This document shows, one piece after another, positions 1-8,537 of a stretch of 41,524 nucleotides of DNA. The position numbers and the translations under genes are program-made. The notes below the pieces were generated by a model. That model searched no databases and was not told the DNA's origin. It was given only the letters and a program-made list of their open reading frames with translations. Numbering within the stretch: the stretch's first letter is position 1; each line of letters begins with the position of its first letter. The DNA is from an uncultured Bacteroidales bacterium (GTDB taxonomy: Bacteria > Bacteroidota > Bacteroidia > Bacteroidales > UBA932). The stretch lies in the NCBI GenBank assembly GCA_947253655.1, contig CAMYAE010000018.1:1-41524 (forward strand). Direction: 5' to 3'.

Positions 1-156
1 GCCCAGCGGCTAAACACCCAGGTAATCGGCTATGGGACTATCAACAAGAAGAAAGCAAGATTTTCTTATAGCTTTACTAAAAGTGAAATTTTCAAAAAAA
101 AATCGATCGCAAAGGGCAATAAACTAAGGGCGGGCCTATTAAAGAGCCCGCCCTAA
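1..156 (+). other. Open frame entering from the left edge, possible gene remnant
   Basis: Frame 1 is open from the first base to a TAA at 154-156, giving 51 residues without a needed start. It contains QVIGYGTINKKK, which resembles the VIGYGT stretch found near the N-terminus of SusC-type TonB-dependent receptors. In a true receptor that motif is followed by many hundreds of residues, so an end 40 residues later would mean a broken gene or chance. The rest is lysine-rich and unremarkable, and the stop lies on a hairpin. Gene, remnant or noise cannot be told apart here. Confidence 0.15.
127..154 (-). terminator. GC-rich hairpin downstream of the lipoprotein gene
   Basis: Perfect 9-bp arms (AGGGCGGGC at 127-135, GCCCGCCCT at 146-154) enclose a 10-nt loop. 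It starts 20 bases after the stop of the leftward lipoprotein gene. On the minus strand the following tract is only moderately T-rich, so a rho-independent terminator is likely but not textbook. Confidence 0.5.
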
Positions 157-174
157 ATCAAACAATCGGGGAGG

Positions 175-933
175 CTACTCGAAGGGCTGTGCTATACACC
201 CGTTGTCGCGGAAGACGCCTTCCACGAGCACGTAATCACTAGTGAAGTGCATGAGGTGCGCAAATTCACTATTGCTGGAGGCAGCACTAGACGACCAATA
301 GCTACCGCTGGAACCCAGGGTAAGAAGCTGGCCATTGAGGTAATAGCCCAACGCAGGGAGGAAGAAGTATTTACTAATCTCACTATCAGCAGGCTTGCCG
401 GATATAGGAGAATACGTGTCGGAGTCGGAAATAGTGGGAAGATGATCCTTTAAATCAGCAAGAGTCTTACCATTTTCTTGAGCGATAACACTGAGCCTCT
501 TAAGCCATATACCACCAGTGTGAGTCGTACCGAAAACCACCCACTGAGTAGTATTATCCCAATGAGGATCACCTTTCTCTACGTACCAATACATTTCGTT
601 GGCATTGGGAAGCTGCTTAAAGAGAGCAGTGGAAGCCTCGAAAGCACCGCTACCCTCGTGCCACCAGCGAGCACCATCTGCATCCTTAGACTTAGGATAA
701 TTGTCGTTTATTGCACTTTCCGTTGTTGGCTGCCAAGCTTCAGCAGCGTCCCACTCGTGACCAGACCAATAGTTCTGGGCGGCATCCCACATATAATAAT
801 TGTGACCGCTGTAAAGAGCAGCAACAACAAGCTGACCATTATTATTATTAGCGCTCTCTTCTTTAGAACAGCCACTCATCAGCACAGATGCAGCCACGGA
901 AGCTGCAAATGAGATAAATAACTTTGTTTTCAT
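175..933 (-). CDS. Lipoprotein with FISUMP-like C-terminal domain
   Basis: The product has 252 residues. A lipoprotein signal with a lysine-containing start, a hydrophobic core and the lipobox LMSGC (Cys22) predicts an envelope-anchored protein. An Asn-run linker follows. The C-terminal half is rich in Trp and Tyr and carries YWSSSAASSNSEFAHLMHF and then a short VLVEG...NG..A stretch, the pattern of the Fibrobacter succinogenes major paralogous (FISUMP) domain seen in many Bacteroidota surface lipoproteins. Its molecular role is unknown. It is alone or co-transcribed with the small ORF at 1005-1190. No perfect -7 element precedes it; TAACTTTA lies just upstream and a 15-bp dyad (CTAATA/TATTAG) sits at 980-994. 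The Bacteroidota lipoprotein call is firm, the domain call fairly firm. Confidence 0.8.
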   Translation of the reverse strand: MKTKLFISFAASVAASVLMSGCSKEESANNNNGQLVVAALYSGHNYYMWDAAQNYWSGHEWDAAEAWQPTTESAINDNYPKSKDADGARWWHEGSGAFEASTALFKQLPNANEMYWYVEKGDPHWDNTTQWVVFGTTHTGGIWLKRLSVIAQENGKTLADLKDHLPTISDSDTYSPISGKPADSEISKYFFLPALGYYLNGQLLTLGSSGSYWSSSAASSNSEFAHLMHFTSDYVLVEGVFRDNGCIAQPFE

Positions 934-1004
934 CTTTTGAAATTGTTTGTAAAGTTAAGTCATAATAAAATGTTTATTACTAATAAGGTATTAGAGCTTT
1001 GCCC

Positions 1005-1190
1005 TCATACCTCGTAAGGATCGGAGCCCGGTATAGATTCCTCTTCAATAGGAGGCTCACCGGGCAAGGCGGGTTCATGTCCACCACCAAGACTTCCCGC
1101 ACAAAGCGAATACTCTGCTGCAAAGCAAGCTATGCCGGGACAAATGTAAGCCGCCTTTATACGTGCGGCACTGGTTTCTGTTTTACTCAT
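1005..1190 (-). CDS. Small hypothetical protein (61 aa), doubtful
   Basis: A 61-codon ORF lies 71 bases upstream of the lipoprotein gene on the same strand. The peptide has a charged N-terminus, a Cys- and Ala-rich middle (ICPGIACFAAEYSLCAG), GGG, and an acidic Pro-rich tail ending in SDPYEV. AAAAGG lies about 10 bases before the ATG, a weak ribosome-site-like feature. The composition looks more protein-like than the antisense ORFs nearby, and three Cys plus a Gly-Gly-Gly stretch could suit a processed or secreted peptide, but no family is recognised. No TAnnTTTG element was found upstream. It may be a chance ORF. Confidence 0.35.
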   Translation of the reverse strand: MSKTETSAARIKAAYICPGIACFAAEYSLCAGSLGGGHEPALPGEPPIEEESIPGSDPYEV

Positions 1191-1630
1191 AACGCTACAA
1201 CCTTTTTGATTCTTGGATATACGATTTATAAAGCCAAGGGAAGAAATGCCCTACACCAGCAGATACAAGGCTTCGCTTCGCTCTAAAGCATAATGCGCAG
1301 AAAGAAAGTCGTTTTTTCTTTGCAACACATCCTGCCCCAAAGGATATTTTGCGCAATACTGTAAGTGACTATGTGAGAAAGCCGATTTCAATCTCTATGG
1401 TGTTTTATTTGCCTGCAAAAGATAATATATTTTTTTCGTATTTTATAACTTTTTTAACATTATTTTGCTAATTCCGATGTAATCGTTTGAAAATGAGAGA
1501 GTCAATTAACTTAATATAACTAATGGAATTTGGTCAAGTGGCTGATTGTCAGTAACTTTATAGAATTGAAAATAAATGCAAATAATTGAAAGGTTTCTTT
1601 TCGAAAGATTATGATTATAGGTAAAACAAT
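1191..1630. other. AT-rich stretch without a recognisable gene
   Basis: No convincing coding frame was seen. The part from about 1395 to 1620 is very rich in A and T with T-runs. A weak AT-type hairpin (AAAGAAA/TTTCTTT) lies around 1300-1321. An antisense frame crossing 1506-1703 has no family resemblance and runs through the terminator hairpin, so it is not called. The stretch separates the efflux operon from the lipoprotein locus. Confidence 0.5.
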
Positions 1631-1668
1631 AACCGCTGCTGTCGGAACTAATCCCAATAGCAGCGGTT
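1631..1668 (-). terminator. Hairpin at the end of the efflux operon
   Basis: Perfect 10-bp arms (AACCGCTGCT at 1631-1640, AGCAGCGGTT at 1659-1668) with an 18-nt loop lie 58 bases past the stop of the last efflux-operon gene. On the minus strand ATTGTTTTA follows, a short T-rich tract. Best read as the terminator of the leftward operon. Confidence 0.65.
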
Positions 1669-1726
1669 AAGGTCTTGTGGTAGAGGCGATTATTTCTCGT
1701 CATCAGTCATTTTCTGACGTTTTTCT

Positions 1727-2092
1727 CTAATCGTTGTTCTCTTCCTCGTTTTTGATCTCGTCGGCTTTCTCAATCGGTTTGACCGGCTTGACCGGAGCAA
1801 ATGCCTGGATCTCCCACATATAGGCACTTATGAGTTCACTGTTGTTATAGGCTTTCTCATTCATGTCCTGAACTTTGTGCAGGAGAGCTTCCGCTTTCTC
1901 CACATCCTGCTCCTGTATGATAATGCAGGCATTGAATCCCGGCCATATAGCATTGTCCTTGTGAGGTATGTCAAAATCACTCTCAGCCTGTGCGCGCGGA
2001 ATAATCTGGAACACCTTTATCTCCATTTCCCGGAGAACGGCTTCCATTTGCTCAAGCATGCTGATATTGCAAGTTATATAAATTAGTTTCAT
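1727..2092 (-). CDS. PG0541-family (P-II-like) efflux-associated protein
   Basis: This is a 121-residue soluble protein. It opens with MKLIYITCNISMLEQMEAVL and has a hydrophobic strand around FNACIIIQ, a βαβ arrangement like P-II and CutA-type ferredoxin-like folds. It matches in size and position the PG0541-type protein encoded after RND pumps in Bacteroidota; its biochemical role is not established. The last ~20 residues are an acidic Lys/Glu-rich tail. Its ATG overlaps the stop of the RND permease gene by 4 bases (2089-2092), so translation is probably coupled. A role as a sensor or modulator of the pump is inference from fold and context. Confidence 0.8.
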   Translation of the reverse strand: MKLIYITCNISMLEQMEAVLREMEIKVFQIIPRAQAESDFDIPHKDNAIWPGFNACIIIQEQDVEKAEALLHKVQDMNEKAYNNSELISAYMWEIQAFAPVKPVKPIEKADEIKNEEENND

Positions 2093-5000
2093 ATCAGATT
2101 CCTTTTGTTTAGTTTCGATTTAACCTCTGCGAGACGTCTTTCCAGTCTAAGCTTGCGTTGGTGCATCATGGCGTAGGCCGTAGGCACCAGAATAAGTGTG
2201 ACAAGCATTGATACCAGCAGTCCTCCGATAATGGTGATGCCGAGAGGAGCATACATCTCCTTGCCCATGCCTCTGCTGAGTGCCATAGGTAGCATACCCA
2301 GAATAGTCGTCATAGATGTCATCAGCACAGGGCGGAGACGTGAACGTCCGGCTTCCATAACGGCTTGTTTGATGTGGTAGCCACGCTTTATCAGCATATT
2401 TGTATAATCGACAAGCACAATTCCGTTATTGACCACAATGCCGACAAGCATAATCAGACCTATGAATGATACCACGCTGAGGGTAGTTCCGGTCAGGGCA
2501 AACGCCAATATGATACCTATAAGCGTGAATGGTATGGCGAACAGTATAATGAGAGGATCCAGCAGGGATTCGAACTGGGCTGCCATAACCATAAACACTA
2601 ACAGCAGGCCTATGATGAATATAGCACTCAAAGACGAGAATGTGTCGCTCTGGTCTTCAACCTGACCGCCGAGATCGACGTCCACACCTTCCGGTATATC
2701 GGCTTCATCGATAATCTTCCTGGCAATCTCTGCTCCTTCTCCAAGCGAAATATCATTAAGCCCTGCTATCACCTTGACATATCTCTGTTGGGTGATCCTC
2801 TCGATCTGTACCGGTCCTTCGGTCTCTTCCAGCTCTGCAACTGCAATCAGAGGTACTTGCTGTCCAAGCAGGTTGGTAAGCTGCATTTCCCGGAGCTTGT
2901 CTATCGAATTGCGGTATTCCGGGGCATATTGTATCCTTATGTCGTAGTCCTTGCCTTCTTCGGTGAAGACCCCGGCGTCTGCTCCGTAGAGGTTTTCACG
3001 TACCTGAATGCCGATAAGGCCTGGGCTCAGAGCCATCTGTGATGCTTTGTCCTTGTCCGGCAGTATGTGCACCTCACGGCTTCCGATAGAGGCCGTAGTC
3101 TCGACATTGGAGAACTCTTTATATCCTTTTGCCGTTTCAAGGAGCTGGAATGCCACTTTGTTCAGTTGGCTTATGTCAGTGCCCGAAATTATGAACTCAA
3201 TAGGCTTTCTGTTACCTGTAAGGGCCGTAGCCATTGCACTACCTCCTGTAACAGTAGCTTTCTCCACTTCAGGATAGGCCTCTACAAGAGGTCTTATGGC
3301 ATCGGCGATTTCCTGACTGCTTCTGCTTCTCTCGCTGACCGGTTTCAGGTGACAGAGCACCGTACCGATATTCTTGCCCTCCTTGAAACCGACTGCGGTA
3401 AGGACACCGTCAGGAGTCTGTCCGGTGATGCTTGCTAAGGCTCCGTTATTGATTTCAGGTACCTTTTCATACAGCATGTCTATTATCTCGGCTCCCAACT
3501 CTTCTGTATGGGCATGCGATGTGCCTTGCTCCGTTTCAAAAGCTATGGAGACAGTACCTGCATCGATGTCAGGCAGGTAGTCGGTACCTATATTGCGTCC
3601 GAGCATTATTACGGCTGCGAATATTACGACAGCGGCAATCAATGTGATTGCCCGGTGATATACCACCCAGCCGAGGAATTTGCTGTATCTTCTCTCTATC
3701 CTTTGGAACATTCTCTCGCTCCAGTCATACAGCTTCCCTTGCCTTTTCACTTTTCTGTCTCTCGGAGCCGGTTTCAACAATACGCTTGAAAGCATAGGCG
3801 TCAGCGTCAGAGCCGTAAACAGTGAAGCAATCATACAGGTAACCGTCAATATGGCTAACTGCTTGAACATTATACCGACTATGCCGCCCATAAACAGCAG
3901 AGGCAGGAATACCACTATGGTTGTCAACGTAGAGGCTGCAATGGCCAGGCCCATTTCGGAGGCTCCGAACATGGCTGCCTGCTTAGGCTTAGCCCCTCTC
4001 TCGATGTGTTGGGTAATGTTTTCAAGCACTACAATGGCGTTGTCCACCACCATGCCGATAGCAATCACCAAAGCTACAAGGGAGAAGATGTTGATAGTAT
4101 AGTTCAACAGTCTCATGACAATGAATGCCGAAATCAAGGAGACAGGCATTGTAAGGAAGACGATAAGGCTTGACTTCCAATCTCTTAGGAAGAGCAACAC
4201 AACCAATGTCACGAAGAGCAGGGCGTACCAGAGTGAAGAACTCAGGTTGTTGATTGACGCCTTGACAATTTCGTCGGAACTTATGATTTCAAAAATCTGC
4301 ACGTCTTTCGGCAGGTCTTCACGTATCTCCGTCATCTTGTTACGGATTGCATCAACCACTTCCACCGTGTTGGCTCCGGACTGCTTCTGTATCACAAGGG
4401 CCATGCCGCGTCCTATATGGTTGTATGCGGATGACTCCACTTCCTTGAAAGTGTCCTTGACTTCCGCCACATCCTTTAGCCTTACTATCCGGCCGTTGAA
4501 TGATTTCAAGACCGTGTTTTCAAGCTGTGAGACTGACTCGTATTTGCCGGGCATACGGACAGTAAAGTCGTAGGCACTCATGGTAACCGAGCCGGCAGGG
4601 ACATTTATATTGTTCGCCTTGAGCATCGTGGATATCTGGGCGACTGACATCTTATAGGCTTTCAACCTTGTAGGGTCTATCTCAATTCGGATTTCCCTCT
4701 CAGGCTGGCCTAAGTAGATGACAGTTCCCACTCCGTCCACCTTGCGCAAGTGCTGTGCTATTTTGTCTTCAACGATTTGTTCAAGACCGTTGTAGTTCTC
4801 GTCTGCATTGATAGCATAGCCTATTACAGGCATCATTGACGAGTTGATCTTATATATGATAGGGGTGCGTGCCTGGGACGGGAGCCTTGTCTTGGCTATT
4901 TCAATCAGGTCTCTTGCATTGTTGGCTGCAGAGGTTATATCTCCTTCCCATTCATACCGCAGTTGTATGAAAGATACGTTTTCCTTTGATATGGACTTGA

Positions 5001-5238
5001 TCTCTACCAGGTTTTCAGCTGCGGAAAGTACCGCTTCCAAAGGCTTTGAGACCTGTTCCTCAACCTCAATGGCCGATGCACCGGGATAGACAGTTATGAC
5101 CGTAAGGGAGGGAAACTCCATATTCGGCATCAAGTCTAACGGCAGCTTCGTCATCGAGAAGATACCTATCAACAATATTGCTACGAAAACCATCGCCGTA
5201 GCAATAGGTCTTTTTACACCAAATTCCGGGAGTTTCAT
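2089..5238 (-). CDS. RND efflux permease (AcrB/HAE1-like family)
   Basis: A 1049-residue inner-membrane permease of the usual family length, with two repeats of TM bundle plus periplasmic porter domain. TM1 begins near residue 11, and the N-terminus (FGVKRPIATAMVFVAILLIG) and the YPGASAIEVEEQV stretch are classic. In TM4 the proton-relay site reads GMVVDNAIVVLEN: Asp399 is kept and the second Asp is Asn400. In TM10 the site reads GIVVNNGIVLVDY, with Asn937 where AcrB has its relay Lys. The protein would export hydrophobic or amphiphilic compounds through the TolC-like partner encoded upstream. It lies 4 bases after the adaptor gene and overlaps the PG0541-like gene. The substrate cannot be read from sequence. 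Confidence 0.95.
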   Translation of the reverse strand: MKLPEFGVKRPIATAMVFVAILLIGIFSMTKLPLDLMPNMEFPSLTVITVYPGASAIEVEEQVSKPLEAVLSAAENLVEIKSISKENVSFIQLRYEWEGDITSAANNARDLIEIAKTRLPSQARTPIIYKINSSMMPVIGYAINADENYNGLEQIVEDKIAQHLRKVDGVGTVIYLGQPEREIRIEIDPTRLKAYKMSVAQISTMLKANNINVPAGSVTMSAYDFTVRMPGKYESVSQLENTVLKSFNGRIVRLKDVAEVKDTFKEVESSAYNHIGRGMALVIQKQSGANTVEVVDAIRNKMTEIREDLPKDVQIFEIISSDEIVKASINNLSSSLWYALLFVTLVVLLFLRDWKSSLIVFLTMPVSLISAFIVMRLLNYTINIFSLVALVIAIGMVVDNAIVVLENITQHIERGAKPKQAAMFGASEMGLAIAASTLTTIVVFLPLLFMGGIVGIMFKQLAILTVTCMIASLFTALTLTPMLSSVLLKPAPRDRKVKRQGKLYDWSERMFQRIERRYSKFLGWVVYHRAITLIAAVVIFAAVIMLGRNIGTDYLPDIDAGTVSIAFETEQGTSHAHTEELGAEIIDMLYEKVPEINNGALASITGQTPDGVLTAVGFKEGKNIGTVLCHLKPVSERSRSSQEIADAIRPLVEAYPEVEKATVTGGSAMATALTGNRKPIEFIISGTDISQLNKVAFQLLETAKGYKEFSNVETTASIGSREVHILPDKDKASQMALSPGLIGIQVRENLYGADAGVFTEEGKDYDIRIQYAPEYRNSIDKLREMQLTNLLGQQVPLIAVAELEETEGPVQIERITQQRYVKVIAGLNDISLGEGAEIARKIIDEADIPEGVDVDLGGQVEDQSDTFSSLSAIFIIGLLLVFMVMAAQFESLLDPLIILFAIPFTLIGIILAFALTGTTLSVVSFIGLIMLVGIVVNNGIVLVDYTNMLIKRGYHIKQAVMEAGRSRLRPVLMTSMTTILGMLPMALSRGMGKEMYAPLGITIIGGLLVSMLVTLILVPTAYAMMHQRKLRLERRLAEVKSKLNKRNLI

Positions 5239-5242
5239 AGAC

Positions 5243-6322
5243 TTATTTCTTTTTTACAATATTTATTTTTGATCCGTCGTTAAGTTTGTTTTTACCGTCT
5301 GAAACAATCATATCTCCGTCACGGATTTCATCACCTTCTATACGGACGTTGCCGGAGTTTATTTCACCGCGTACAACCGGGATACGGCTGACTGTCGAGC
5401 CGTCTTCATTTACCTTGAAGACATACTCTTCTGCTGTACCGGCAAGGCGGAAAATAGAGTTGAGAGGAACGAACACGCCTGTTCTCTTCGGCATCTCAAT
5501 GGACACATTGCAGTACATTCCCGGTTTCAGCTTAAGGCCGTCATTCGGAATTGACACCTCTACTGAGGCGGTACGGGTCATAGCGGACAGTACCGGAGGT
5601 ATATAGGATATTTTCCCTTTGACGGTATCGCCGGGCTGGGCGTCGAAAGCGATTAATACTCTCTGCCCGGATTTGATGTAGCCGAGCTCTTTTTCGTTTA
5701 TCTCAATCACCACTTTCAACGGATTGAGCTGGCGTAGTTCCACTATGCCGTTCTCCACTTTAAAATTGTCGGTGATGCTTGGGTTGAAAGTGTATGTTTC
5801 TCCTTCATTTACAAGAATGTTGGTGACAATTCCACTGAAAGGGGCGATTATGGAGGTGTTCTTTTTCAGCAGAGCCACCTTAGCCACGGAGGCTTCATAT
5901 TTGGCCTTGACATGGTCATAGTCCATTTTGCTTACGCTCTCCTTTTCCCTCAGACGGGATATGCGCTCGAAGTCGCGTTTAATGGCATCGTTCTCTATCT
6001 GTGCCTGCATCATCATCTCATCGGACATCTCCGCTATGAGAGCACCTTTTGGCACATAACTTCCTTTGGCATAATGGATCTTTTCAACCCTGCCCGGAAT
6101 GGCTGTACCGAGGCTCGCTTTTTTGGACTCTTCAGCCGTACCTGAAAAACGCAGTACAGGCGTGTACACCGATTGTTCTGCTTGAACGACAGTTACAGGC
6201 ACGGCGGCTTCATCTCCGGCCTCCTGTCCGTTATCTTTCTTTGGTTTACAAGCAATGGTCATTCCGATAAGCATTGTCAAGGATACCATTGTCAAAACTG
6301 ATGTTGCTTTTCTTGCGTACAT
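5243..6322 (-). CDS. RND periplasmic adaptor (membrane fusion protein), lipoprotein
   Basis: A 359-residue adaptor that links the RND permease to the outer-membrane channel. The signal peptide ends in a lipobox-like TIAC, giving a lipid-anchored Cys25. A biotinyl-lipoyl-like half (GTAIPGRVEKIHYAKGSYV) and its partner (IIAPFSGIVTNILVNEGE) flank a short α-hairpin of about 50 residues. The β-barrel region follows (KVVIEINEKELGYIKSGQ) and then a membrane-proximal domain. The ATG lies 8 bases after the TolC-like gene, and the stop 4 bases before the permease gene. Family assignment is firm. Confidence 0.93.
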   Translation of the reverse strand: MYARKATSVLTMVSLTMLIGMTIACKPKKDNGQEAGDEAAVPVTVVQAEQSVYTPVLRFSGTAEESKKASLGTAIPGRVEKIHYAKGSYVPKGALIAEMSDEMMMQAQIENDAIKRDFERISRLREKESVSKMDYDHVKAKYEASVAKVALLKKNTSIIAPFSGIVTNILVNEGETYTFNPSITDNFKVENGIVELRQLNPLKVVIEINEKELGYIKSGQRVLIAFDAQPGDTVKGKISYIPPVLSAMTRTASVEVSIPNDGLKLKPGMYCNVSIEMPKRTGVFVPLNSIFRLAGTAEEYVFKVNEDGSTVSRIPVVRGEINSGNVRIEGDEIRDGDMIVSDGKNKLNDGSKINIVKKK

Positions 6323-6330
6323 ATCTATTC

Positions 6331-7740
6331 TTATTTATCTGTTATTTTCTTTTCTTCTGCATATTTGTATAGCGCGCCTGTGGATTTCTCCAGTTCGGAA
6401 AGCGCGGTGGCTGCCTCTACTCTGGCATCTATTTCCTCTGAAGATGCTTTCTCCCACATTACCTGGGCCTCAAGTATATCCCTTGTGTTGTTCATGCCTT
6501 CAAGCAGGCTGTTCCTGGTTATCCTCAAGTTCTCTTCTGCCTGTGACTTGGACAATTTGGCCAATTCTATTTTCCTTAGAGCCTCGGTGCACTTGAATTC
6601 GTTTTGACGGACCTGGATGTCTATCATTTCCTGGGCATCCTGCAACTCCAATTCGGCTTTCCTTACCTTCTGCTCGGCAATGTTGACCTGATGCAGTCTG
6701 TCTCCCCATGTGAATATCGGAAGCTGAACACCTACTCCGATGTACCAGTCTCCGCCCAGATTGCTCTGAGAGCCTTTATAGATATTAGGCTTTATCCAAT
6801 TATATCCGGCCGTAAGGAGTACATTCGGCAGAAACTGTGACTTGACTATGTTTTTAGCCGACTCCGTTATCGCCAGTTTGCTGCGCAGCATTGCAATTTC
6901 GGAACGTTCTGCACCGTTGTTTTCTAAAGCTGCCAATACAAGGCGGTCGGTAAGCACTTTCTCATTTATAGCCGTAGAACTGAGACAGATATCTTCAGCA
7001 TCCATTCCGATAATTTGTCCGAGAGCCATTTTTGCAAGCTCCAGACCGTTTTCGGCTTTCAGAAGATTTAAGGCCACTTCGTTCTGCTTTACTTTCACTT
7101 TCAATACCTCGTTCCTTGTAATCATGCCCTCATTGTAGATATTCTCCAAATCCTCAACAAGGCGGTCAAGAAGGGTGATATATGTCTTTGACAGATTCAC
7201 TTTTTCCTGTACGGAAATAACCTTCCAATATGCTTTGTCCACATTGGCGAGTATGTCGGCTTCTTTCAGCTTGACCTCCTCGTGGGCTATGGCAGATGCG
7301 GAGCGGGCCATTTTATTGGCCTCCGTGATTTTGAAGCCCATAAATATTGGCTGCCTCATGACAAAGCCTCCTGTATAGATGTTAGTAGGAGCTATGCCAA
7401 GAAAGTCAAGCGGCAGTGAAAGTCCCGGAGGGGTGATTCCCGGCATATTGAGGTCGATTGCAAAAGGCTGCAATTCTCTGTCGCCCGGATTTATCCAGCC
7501 TCCGACAAAATCCACACGCGGCAGATATTTTGTCTGTGCTGATTTCACCAGATAATCGGAAGCCGTGGCATCCGCTTCCGCCATTTTCACTTTTTTGTTG
7601 TACTGCAGGGCAAGCTCCCGGCATTTCTCCAAAGTCAGGGATGTGTCTGTCTGCGCTCCCGCAAGATTGCATAAGGAGGACGCTATCAAAATCACAGCAC
7701 TGATGATAATTGTTTTTCCTTTAATTCTGTTTCGTATCAT
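6331..7740 (-). CDS. TolC-family outer-membrane efflux protein
   Basis: A 469-residue outer-membrane channel with a Sec signal peptide ending near AGAQ. Two long α-helical repeats rich in Ala, Glu and Lys flank β-strand segments such as DWYIGVGVQLPIFTWGDR, which matches the OEP repeat (GVGVQLPIF...G). The two halves are typical of TolC/OprM proteins. It provides the exit duct for the pump encoded directly downstream. It begins 11 bases after the response-regulator gene, so regulator and pump share a transcript. Confidence 0.93.
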   Translation of the reverse strand: MIRNRIKGKTIIISAVILIASSLCNLAGAQTDTSLTLEKCRELALQYNKKVKMAEADATASDYLVKSAQTKYLPRVDFVGGWINPGDRELQPFAIDLNMPGITPPGLSLPLDFLGIAPTNIYTGGFVMRQPIFMGFKITEANKMARSASAIAHEEVKLKEADILANVDKAYWKVISVQEKVNLSKTYITLLDRLVEDLENIYNEGMITRNEVLKVKVKQNEVALNLLKAENGLELAKMALGQIIGMDAEDICLSSTAINEKVLTDRLVLAALENNGAERSEIAMLRSKLAITESAKNIVKSQFLPNVLLTAGYNWIKPNIYKGSQSNLGGDWYIGVGVQLPIFTWGDRLHQVNIAEQKVRKAELELQDAQEMIDIQVRQNEFKCTEALRKIELAKLSKSQAEENLRITRNSLLEGMNNTRDILEAQVMWEKASSEEIDARVEAATALSELEKSTGALYKYAEEKKITDK

Positions 7741-7751
7741 AATTATATTTA

Positions 7752-8537
7752 TTATTCAACAATAGAAAAATTTCCTTGATACCACTCTTTGAATTCTTTG
7801 TTTTTCGCTTTGCTGACAATTACGTTGTCAGGCGTTTCCATTACGAGTGAGACGGTCAGCTTTCCTCCGAACCATACCGACATGCTCTGTATTGCCTTGT
7901 GGGCGATGATGTATTGCCTGTTGGCACGGAAAAAGTGCTTTGGGTTTAGCTGCTGTGCAAATTTCTCCATGGAAAGGTCTAAAAAATGTTCTTTCTTGTC
8001 GAAAGTAACCAGCAATACACCTTTGTTCTCAGCCCTTACATAAGCAATCTTGTCTACGGATACCGGCAACAGCTTGTCCCTGTACTGGACCAGGATATGG
8101 CTCTTGTAATTGGCCTGAGACTCATTGAGCATTTGAAGCATTTTAGCCATAATAGCCTGGTTGTCAATGCTGTGACTGCTTTTTGAGAGTCTCTTTACCT
8201 TAAGTAGAGCTCTTTGTAACGCCTTTTGCTTGATAGGCTTCAGCAGATAATCTATGCTGTTCACCTCAAATGCCTTAAGGGCATATTCTTCGTATGCCGT
8301 GGTGAAAATTATCGGGCACGATATATCTACTTTGTCAAACACCGAGAAAACATCTCCGTCGGCTAAATGAATATCCATGAATGCCAGATCGGGCTCTGAA
8401 TGAGAACCAAACCATTCGACACACTCGTCCACACTCTGGAGCATGGCTATGACTTCTATGTCCGCATCCGTTTCGGCAAGCAGATTCTGCAGGCTCCGTG
8501 CGGTGAAATATTCGTCTTCTACTATAATTACTTTCAT
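7752..8537 (-). CDS. LytTR-type response regulator
   Basis: A 261-residue cytoplasmic regulator. The receiver domain (1-120) has the acidic pocket Glu7/Asp8, phospho-acceptor Asp55 in FMDIHLADGD, and Lys in YLLKPI. The LytTR DNA-binding domain (about 145-255) contains VDKIAYVRAENKGVLLV and KHFFRANRQYIIAHKAI. LytTR domains bind pairs of short direct repeats about 21 bp apart. The ATG overlaps the kinase stop by 4 bases (8534-8537). Position between kinase and TolC-like gene implies that it controls this efflux operon; a candidate site is at 10600-10628. Confidence 0.93.
   Translation of the reverse strand: MKVIIVEDEYFTARSLQNLLAETDADIEVIAMLQSVDECVEWFGSHSEPDLAFMDIHLADGDVFSVFDKVDISCPIIFTTAYEEYALKAFEVNSIDYLLKPIKQKALQRALLKVKRLSKSSHSIDNQAIMAKMLQMLNESQANYKSHILVQYRDKLLPVSVDKIAYVRAENKGVLLVTFDKKEHFLDLSMEKFAQQLNPKHFFRANRQYIIAHKAIQSMSVWFGGKLTVSLVMETPDNVIVSKAKNKEFKEWYQGNFSIVE

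Noticed and set aside
1506..1703. A 65-codon minus-strand frame in the AT-rich gap
   Set aside because: It runs across the terminator hairpin at 1631-1668 and has no protein-like composition, ribosome site or promoter.
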